Assembly: GCA_029834535.1 (NCBI GenBank)
Contig: JAQMWT010000563.1
Span: forward strand, 1-64,000
Reading direction: 5' to 3'
From: Chrysophaeum taylorii
Taxonomy: Eukaryota; Sar; Pelagophyceae; Pelagomonadales; Pelagomonadaceae
Length of the DNA: 64,000 nt
In this document: piece after piece, positions 57,480 to 64,000 of the stretch
Layout: each line of letters opens with the position of its first letter
How positions within the stretch are numbered: the stretch's first letter is position 1
Position numbers and translations under genes: made by a program
Notes under the pieces: generated by a model
The model's input: only the letters and a program-made list of their open reading frames with translations
The model's database searches: none
Told to the model about the DNA's origin: nothing

Positions 57480-60400
57480 AGTCCCGAGAACGGTCAAGTC
57501 CGTGTCTCCTCTAAACTCACTTTCCCCTATCTAACTAGAATCTCCTCCCGATTATGAACAATCCCCACCACCTGCACCTTCTCCCGAGGTACCCTTTTTT
57601 GTTCAAAGCACCCCCAGTGATGCGTTGCAGAGGGGGATTGCTGTGTCTACCGACACTGAACACGAGAGGGGGACTACCTCTACTCCTTCACCAGCTCCAG
57701 CTCCGGCTCCCGCTTCTGCTGCTCCAGTCGAGACACCTACGACATCTGAGTTCCCGCAAAAAGCTTCGCCCGCGCTTACCCTGATCGCCGACTGCGGTTG
57801 CGATGGAGGACGGTGCCTCATGCATCCTGAGCCTTGCGAAGGCATCCGCCCTCCCGGCGAAGGTTGGCACCTATTCGCCTCCCGGGCGGGCCGGTTGGCA
57901 GCCGGAACGTTCGCATTGGGACGGGGTATGGCCGGGGGGCGCAGACGGAAGGTTATCGACGAGTTGGTTGTCAGTCACATCGCGGTCTCCTCGTCGCATG
58001 GCGACAAGCTTGATGGTCACTCTCCGCCGACCGACCTTTCGGCGCTCCTCGTCTACAGGCCCGTGATTCCGGACTGGCTCCTGTCGGTCCGGCCTGGCTC
58101 ACATGCTCGGGAGAGGTCTGAAGTTAGTTAGTTAGTTAGCTTCGCCCGTTATGCAAACATTTCGTGAGCTGTTCTCACAGGATAATCTCCGTCTCACCCA
58201 AGGTCCTAATCAACCTCAACCTCGACGTAAAACTAATCTCCAAGCAGTCCAAGCTCGCCTTGCTTCGCTCACTATCGCCGATTACAAGTACGCTGGTGGT
58301 ACTTTGGCCGATTTCAAATATGATCTGTCCAAGCACTATATCACCTTCTTGGATCCCACCATCCACTCCCCGCATGCTGCTAATGGCATCCACAGGATGG
58401 CTATGCCTCCAGAGGGGGAATTCATATAGACGCTTCATCATCACGTTCACCAAGCTCTTTCGCAATCATCTTCACGTGCATCTTCTGGTGTGGACCAGAG
58501 CAGACAAATCCACCCATCGTTTGCCTCATTAGTTCACTTTCTCGACACCTCCCGCCTCTCGGATTTCCATATTTAGCTCGTGCACTCGTTCACGTTATTA
58601 CCGAACATGCTCAAGCATTCCAAGTGCCTCCCGCTCAATATGCTTATGCATTGTTGACGCCCCACGCCATAACGGCACATAATATAAATAATAAGGCCTC
58701 CTATGGAGATTCTAAACCCCACCTCTCTGACATCGAGGATTACATCACCGTGCAGGCTCACTATATTGAGGCCCATCTACAAGCTGATCCCCTATTCGTT
58801 GTTCAACTAGTCGAAATTCCCGCACATGCTCCCGCTAATTCTGATGCCGATTCTTATGCTAGGACATGTTTGACCCAAGACCCTAGCATCGTCGGCCCTG
58901 ATGAGTACAAGATTCAAGCCAAAGATATATCAAGATTGATGAGTATGAGTTGACCTGCCTAAAACGTCTCTCAGATGCTGATCGCAAGGCCTACATCTCC
59001 GCGATTTCCAAGGAGATCTTCGACATAGTCAAGCTCTCACGGCTCCTTTGAATTGTCGCTGCCGATGGCTAGCTCCAAGCCCATTGACACCCGGCTCGTG
59101 TTGCGTATAAAGACCAACGCCGCCGGCGAGTATCTCAAGCACAAGGCGAGGTTGGTGAGGAGGGGGCTTCTCGCTTCCCTTGGCACCGACTTCTTTAACA
59201 CGTTCAGCCCGATGGCGCAGCTCACCGGCATCCGTTGTGTTCTAGCTCTAGCTGCGCATCTTCGGCTTCCCGTCTATCATATAAACGTGCCCAGCGCGTT
59301 CGTCCAAGCCCCGATCGATTCTCGAGTGTATGTCAAGCTTCCGCAAGGCATATACTTGTTGTTGGATCCAGAAGACGCTGAGTATCAAGGCCGTCGCCTT
59401 CCTAAATTGCCAAAATCACTCACTCTACGGATTACGGCAGAGTCCTGCTCTCTGGAATTAAACAACAAATGGCTTCTTCGACGCACTAGGATACCACCGT
59501 TTTCGCACAGACACATGCATCTACGCTAAGGTCCGAGATGATGCTACTTTCCTATTGTGCACTTTATCTGTGGATGATGATGTTGTTGTCATTTGCACCT
59601 CAGAGAAAATACTTCGTCTTGAGATTCAGCGAGCTATGAAGAAAGAATACTCCGTGGATTCTTTTGAATAAGCTCACACCCTCTTGGGTATGCGAGTCAC
59701 GCGAACTGCTGATGGCTCCATTTCGCTGGATTGTCAAGCTAAGATTGATGCTATTTTTGAGGAGCACTCGATGCAAATGAAACTAAAGCCCTCCTTAACT
59801 CCAATGTCACCCTCAGCTATTTATAAAACTGGAGAGCCGTCCACTGAGACGGACGAGTACATTCTTAAATCATGCTCGACACTTCTTGGTAAATTGACAT
59901 TTGTTCAGTTAGCTTGCCGACCAGATCTCTCTCAAAGTCTCAGCCGATGCTTTCGAGGGATGCATGGCCCATCCTTCTTCCTCGTCCAAATATTATCCGG
60001 TGTTTTTCGCTACCTTCGTAAACCCGAAAATCGCAACCTCCGCTTATGGCATTATTATTCTAAGTCTTCCGCGCTAATGGATCACTTATTTACGCTCTAT
60101 CATTGGCAGCAATCGCTCAGATATGGCAACCAGTTGTTAGACTACTACTCTGCAGAGCAGGTGGATTCTGGTAACTTTTATCCACTTGTTGCATTTGTAG
60201 ATGCTGACAACGCGCCTTCCTTCGAGCATGATCGCAAAAGTACGACTGGCTATGCTATTCTTCTGTTTGGCTCTCTTGTTACATGGAAGTCTAAACTTCA
60301 GCCCATCACTGCCACTTCCAGACATGAGGGTAAACAACTCATTGCTCTTAATACTTGTGCTGATGATGTGGTTTGTCTACGTAAACTGTTAATGGCCTTG

Positions 60401-60690
60401 GCGATAAATCCTCGATACTATCTCCGCCGCCAACCCTCAGAAAACAAGATCGGCTGCTGCTGGATTATGATGCTCTCGACAACCCGCTACAATCGGATAT
60501 GTCGTTTATCCGCAACAGCCCCGTCCTTGGGGACTCTGCTTCTGCTGTCCATTTGTCGAATAACCCTGACAGTGTGACTAAAGCTAAACGCGCTGGTTCC
60601 GCATTCGCGACTACGTCGAGTTAAAACGTATCAGGTTGCACCATATTTCTGGCACCCAAAATGTTGCCGACGGACTCATTCATTGATTCA
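57480..60690 (+). mobile_element. Ty1/copia LTR retrotransposon fossil
   Basis: A Pro/Ala-rich linker (about 57.55-57.76 kb) is followed by a copia-type reverse transcriptase region (59.05-59.5 kb: KARLVRRGLLASLGTDFFNT; LRLPVYHINVPSAFVQA) and a copia RNase H region (59.7-60.6 kb: AFVDADNAPSFEHDRKSTTG; SRHEGKQLIALNTCADDVV). Codon and base use is more AT-rich than the host genes. The copy is broken with several interruptions, and no LTR pair was found. A small LINE fragment is inserted at 57773-58137. Middle-aged fossil by eye. Confidence 0.85.
57773..58137 (+). mobile_element. Small LINE insertion inside the copia fossil, with TSD
   Basis: 365 bp ending in the shared LINE 3' end (GGGAGAGGTCTGAAGTTAG, then TTAG repeats). 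AGCTTCGCCCG occurs at 57762-57772 and again at 58138-58148, a perfect 11-bp target-site duplication. It is 5'-truncated, in the same family as the LINE at 56.2-57.1 kb, and younger than its copia host. Confidence 0.85.
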
Positions 60691-60782
60691 TTGATTCATT
60701 CATTCACTAAGACGCCCTTCCCTCTTCTCAACGTTTCGCACTTTGCTTTTACTACAAGAACCCATCGATCGTCATGCAAAAA

Positions 60783-61907
60783 TCAGACACAACGAAAGCG
60801 CTCGTAGTAGGGGGGCATAAAGCCGCAGAAGGTGTCGACGGCCTCGAGGTCGGCGCACTCGAGGTGGCTCGCGATGGTCGCGAGGAGGAGGCTCTGGGCG
60901 TGGTCGACGTGCGAAGTGACCCAGGTGGCGTCCCGAGTGGGGTAAAAACGGTCCAGCTGGAGGGCAAAGAGGCGGTCGACCGCGGTTGTCCTTGGGACGA
61001 CGTCGAGGCGGCGACGACGACGGAGGGTGTCGCGGGGGATGCCGACGAAGTCGAGAAGCTTGGCTCTCGCGCTCTCGGGATTGGCGAGGAGGTCCTCGTT
61101 GGCGAGACACAAGTAGCTGTTCTCGTCCGGAAAGACGTGCGTCCAACGCCTCAAATTCCGGGGAGCGAGGCTGGTCATGAGGCTGGCCTGGGCGGGATGG
61201 TAAAAGCCCTCGCCCAGGCCGCACGCCTTGACGAGCTTCGCCTCGATCTCGGCCGTCTCGAACCAGTCGTACCGCGACGAGTTGTATATATCGCCGTGAT
61301 CTTCGAGATGGCGTCGTCGGCAATCGGCGAACTGCTCGTGCACGGCAATGCGGCTGGTGACGAACTTGAAGTACGGCACCGTTCGGAGCGTTTTGTTGCT
61401 CGCGTGCAAGTAGAACGACGCGTCTAATTCCAGCGGTTCTCTCGTCGTGAAAACGAACCGCAGGTGCTTGGTCAGCACCGCGCGCGCGCGGTAGGGGGCG
61501 AGGAGGTGCGAGCTGTAGCGCGGCGTCTTGTCGTAGTAAGCGACCGTTCGGTTCGTTTCCGGCACGCGAAAATGTTCGGAGTACGCCGCTAGACCTCGAC
61601 GCAGCTCGCTCGGCGTCGTCAGAAAGTAGGTCTCCCCGTAGCAACACTTCCTCCCGTGGCCCACGATGACGCGCCGCGTCTCGTGCAGCACCTCGGCCGT
61701 CGCGGTGCTCCCGCTCTTCCCCGTCCCGATCCCCAGAAGGTTCGGCCATCGCAAACTGCTCCCGGCGGCAAACGACGGCCGCCGCCCCTGGATACACACC
61801 ATCTCCTCGCTCTGCTTGGACGTCTTCCGCGCGACCTCGCCGATCCACAGACACCGCCGGACCTCATCGCACACGGCGACCTTAACAACAACGAACAACC
61901 ACCACAT
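60783..61907 (-). CDS. PAPS-dependent carbohydrate sulfotransferase
   Basis: 374 aa, ATG start, with an N-terminal hydrophobic anchor (MWWLFVVVKVAV) suggesting a Golgi type II enzyme. The 5'-phosphosulfate loop is GIGTGKSGST at 59-68, the usual place and pattern. The 3'-phosphate-binding region is FVFTTREPLELDASFY, with Arg156 and Ser164. FPDENSYLCLANEDLLANPE and LLDFVGIPRDTL match the C-terminal half of sulfotransferases of the heparan/chondroitin type. It transfers sulfate from PAPS to a glycan; the acceptor cannot be inferred. The last about 43 codons are duplicated at 55.4 kb. Confidence 0.85.
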   Translation of the reverse strand: MWWLFVVVKVAVCDEVRRCLWIGEVARKTSKQSEEMVCIQGRRPSFAAGSSLRWPNLLGIGTGKSGSTATAEVLHETRRVIVGHGRKCCYGETYFLTTPSELRRGLAAYSEHFRVPETNRTVAYYDKTPRYSSHLLAPYRARAVLTKHLRFVFTTREPLELDASFYLHASNKTLRTVPYFKFVTSRIAVHEQFADCRRRHLEDHGDIYNSSRYDWFETAEIEAKLVKACGLGEGFYHPAQASLMTSLAPRNLRRWTHVFPDENSYLCLANEDLLANPESARAKLLDFVGIPRDTLRRRRRLDVVPRTTAVDRLFALQLDRFYPTRDATWVTSHVDHAQSLLLATIASHLECADLEAVDTFCGFMPPYYERFRCV

Positions 61908-62250
61908 CGAGGAGGAGGAGGAGGAGGAGGAGGAGGACGACGACGCTCTCTTTTATTCATAAATATTTCCACAAAATTATTATTAGTTTTAGTACAGAAA
62001 AAAAAAAAAAAACGGTTGTTCATTATGGGCGGTCACGACTTTTCCTCCGCCGCCTCGCAGACAGACGGACACAAGACAACAACAATAATTACGGTCGATC
62101 GGAGGAGGTATCAAGGTGCGGGCATACTATGGTCGGAACCCCCAAACCAAGGGGGCAAAACCGAACAAACGACCAAAAGCTCGTCGTCGTCGTCGTCGTC
62201 GTCGTCAGCGGCGGACGGACGGACGACGATCGGAGTTAACAACTCGGGGA
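61908..62250. other. Intergenic with microsatellites
   Basis: GGA run at about 61912-61935, poly-A at about 61998-62013, CGT run at about 62180-62202. No gene seen. Lies between two minus-strand genes. Confidence 0.55.
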
Positions 62251-63531
62251 CTAGGCGTTGTTTTCGGAGTTGTCGTTGGGCGGCCCGTCGGCGGCGGCGG
62301 CGGCGGCGGCGGCGGGAGTGCGCCCTCTTGGCGAGGTGGAGGAGGCGAGCAGCCTTGGTGATGCATCATCATCACCTTTCGCGGGGATGAAGTAGCCCTC
62401 CTCCCCCTTGGGGAGGGAGTTGGGGAGGTAGGGCACGGCATCGATCGGGCCGCAGCAGATTCTGCGGCCCCTGCCCCCCAAAAAGGTGGGGATGGGACCA
62501 AAGCCGGGGAGGTCCTTGAGGGCATCGCCATAGAGGAGGGTGGAGTAGACGACGCCCGAGGCCCCCAAAAAAAACATGGGGGAAAGATGGAAGTTGTAGA
62601 GGAGGGCGGAGATGATGGCGACGCTGACAACGCTCGCCGCGGTGGCGAAGCACTTGAGGAGATTGTCGGCATGCTTGATGACGGCGGCAATGAGGAGACC
62701 GCCGGCGGCCTTGACGGCGACGTAGGTCCACGCGGCGCCGCCGTAGCCGGCGAAGAAGCCACAACTCGAAACGGTGTCGCGGTCCTTTGTGAGGACGGCC
62801 ATGGTGGCAAACGGGAGCGAGATGGCGGCGAGGTGGAGATTTCTGACCCAGACCGAGATGGGCGAGTTCTTCAGCACGAGCTCGAAGTATACCCCGGCGA
62901 ATCCGCTGACGGCACAAGCCAGAGCAGCGACCGCAAGACCTAGGAGCAGATTCTTCTTTCCCTCGTCGCCGGCGTGGTCGGCCGAAGCGCGGTGCTTGTC
63001 GAGCTGCACGCACACGATGGAGGTGGTGAGGGCCAGGAGAGCCGTCCACCTCCTCGCGCCGAGCTCGCGTCTCAAGAGCGCGACCGAGCACATGCCGACG
63101 GCGAGGATCCGCAAACCACCGAACAAGACCAGCAAGGGCGCCTCGAGGTAGTCGCCGCTGATCAAGACGAGGTTGTTCGAGACGACGTAGCACGCGGCGG
63201 GAACTACGATTTTCAACCCGTCCGTCGGATTGTCGCGCGTTTGTCTCCCCACCATAAAAACAGTTTCCCCGAGCGAGCCGTGGGACTCGAGCATGTGCAA
63301 CAACAGGAACGAGAGCCCCAACTTGAGCACCTCGGTCGTCACCACTGATGTTGTCGTCAGGAACCCGCATCCGCTCAACTCTTCGTCCTTAGACGCCTGC
63401 ACCCGCGACCGTCTCGCGGCTACGTTCAGTAGGGTGTTTTGCACCAGCAACGCTCCTAGGAGACCGATTTTCACCACCACGGGCGTCCGCGACACGATCG
63501 CCGTCTCCTCCTCGTGCACCTTATTCTCCAT
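62251..63531 (-). CDS. Nucleotide-sugar transporter (SLC35A-like)
   Basis: 426 aa, ATG start, about ten TM helices over residues 18-345. Landmarks of the UDP-GlcNAc/UDP-Gal/CMP-sialic-acid transporter family: TTSVVTTEVLKLGLSFLLL, VPAACYVVSNNLVLISGDYL, ACAVSGFAGVYFELVLK, and VKAAGGLLIAAVIKHADNLL with KCFATAASVV following. It exchanges a nucleotide sugar for UMP or CMP across the Golgi membrane. The C-terminus (about 350-426) is a long cytoplasmic, Ala-rich tail encoded partly by a GCC/GGC repeat. Substrate unknown. Golgi role fits the neighbouring sulfotransferase gene on the same strand. Confidence 0.93.
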   Translation of the reverse strand: MENKVHEEETAIVSRTPVVVKIGLLGALLVQNTLLNVAARRSRVQASKDEELSGCGFLTTTSVVTTEVLKLGLSFLLLHMLESHGSLGETVFMVGRQTRDNPTDGLKIVVPAACYVVSNNLVLISGDYLEAPLLVLFGGLRILAVGMCSVALLRRELGARRWTALLALTTSIVCVQLDKHRASADHAGDEGKKNLLLGLAVAALACAVSGFAGVYFELVLKNSPISVWVRNLHLAAISLPFATMAVLTKDRDTVSSCGFFAGYGGAAWTYVAVKAAGGLLIAAVIKHADNLLKCFATAASVVSVAIISALLYNFHLSPMFFLGASGVVYSTLLYGDALKDLPGFGPIPTFLGGRGRRICCGPIDAVPYLPNSLPKGEEGYFIPAKGDDDASPRLLASSTSPRGRTPAAAAAAAADGPPNDNSENNA

Positions 63532-64000
63532 CAGAGGCGCTTCGCTTCGGAACTGCGACCTTCGACGGTGACGTCACTTCTTTTATATTAGTTACCCTTG
63601 TGGCGTTAGGAGACCTCCCACGTATGAGGGTTAGGATTCATGTGTTGTCCCTGTTTGAGGAGAAAGGGCTTTGTAGCAGGTTTCGGTTGTTTCCCTCTAC
63701 TACGCGTGATGATTCTCTGATGCGGTCTTTGCTGCTGCGCACGTCCCTCGCAGAGACGCGGGACGTCGTCGACCACAACGCATCCCTCGGGTCGCTTGGG
63801 TGAACGCGTATGCCGCCGCGATCGACGTCCTTCGGCGGCGCTGGCCTTTTCGTGCAGAAGACGCCCCCGTTTCATGGCTCGCTCGTCGCAAACGGCTCCC
63901 AGGCCGCTTCCCGTATCGGGCCTTGCCGCGATCGACCGCGTGCATGCTTCAGACAAGACAGTTTTTCGACTCGAGGATCCGTTTTCAACTGGGTGGTGGG
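63532..64000. other. Window edge, no gene recognised
   Basis: Short ORFs on both strands without a recognisable domain. It includes the promoter side of the transporter gene. Confidence 0.4.

Noticed and set aside
60772-61854. 360-aa minus-strand ORF overlapping the sulfotransferase
   Set aside because: Wrong frame; the 374-aa frame has PAPS-binding motifs.

Overview
The window looks like nuclear DNA from a GC-rich, compact-genome microalga, most likely a stramenopile of pelagophyte type (inference). Pointers are long uninterrupted ORFs, short spacers with tail-to-tail and head-to-head genes, few and short introns, CGT/CTT/CAT microsatellites, and the gene content: an HSF-type transcription factor, a giant parallel-beta-helix/multi-TM surface protein, phytochelatin synthase, a probable selenocysteine protein, a MadBub checkpoint protein and a chimeric PI3-kinase. 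There is no sign of bacterial operons, CRISPR arrays or phage.

Layout. 0-1.3 kb: decayed ORF pieces. 2.0-3.9: HSF-domain gene. 4.6-4.9: MITE-like inverted repeat. 5.5-8.1: decayed copy of an unrecognised repeat-encoded protein (family A). 8.7-22.4: a dense host block, with the 1971-aa Pmp-like membrane protein, MadBub, a fucosyltransferase-like enzyme, bystin/ENP1 and a 1333-aa PI3-kinase with a cNMP-binding domain and a 5-phosphatase-like N-terminus. 22.5-27.3: Mutator-like transposon. 27.3-33.65: repeat graveyard holding the better copy of family A and a Helitron-type helicase fragment. 33.8-42.8: two paralogous genes of an unrecognised helical/zinc-ribbon family (the second adds TPRs), separated by 5 kb of decayed repeats including a Ty3/gypsy fossil. 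43.2-48.6: a thiol/redox group (phytochelatin synthase, UGA-containing DsbA/FrnE-like protein, MsrA) and a PHD protein. 48.6-50.4: palindromic element made of two head-to-head Helitron-helicase ends. 50.5-55.1: C2 protein, GIDE-like lipid-anchored protein, multi-TM protein and an RRM protein with a 36-nt intron. 55.4-60.8: nested LINE and Ty1/copia fossils between two copies of a sulfotransferase 3' end. 60.8-63.5: intact sulfotransferase and nucleotide-sugar transporter.

How genes may work together. Phytochelatin synthase and the selenocysteine candidate are divergent with 33 bp between start codons, and MsrA lies 1.1 kb further on, so metal/thiol/oxidant handling genes are neighbours. The fucosyltransferase-like enzyme, the sulfotransferase and the nucleotide-sugar transporter are all Golgi glycan genes, as expected for an alga with sulfated fucose-rich surface polysaccharide, but they are not adjacent. 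Strongest items to follow up: the in-frame UGA replacing the first Cys of a CPWC motif, the kinase/pseudo-phosphatase fusion, the palindromic Helitron-end element, and the helical/zinc-ribbon paralog family.
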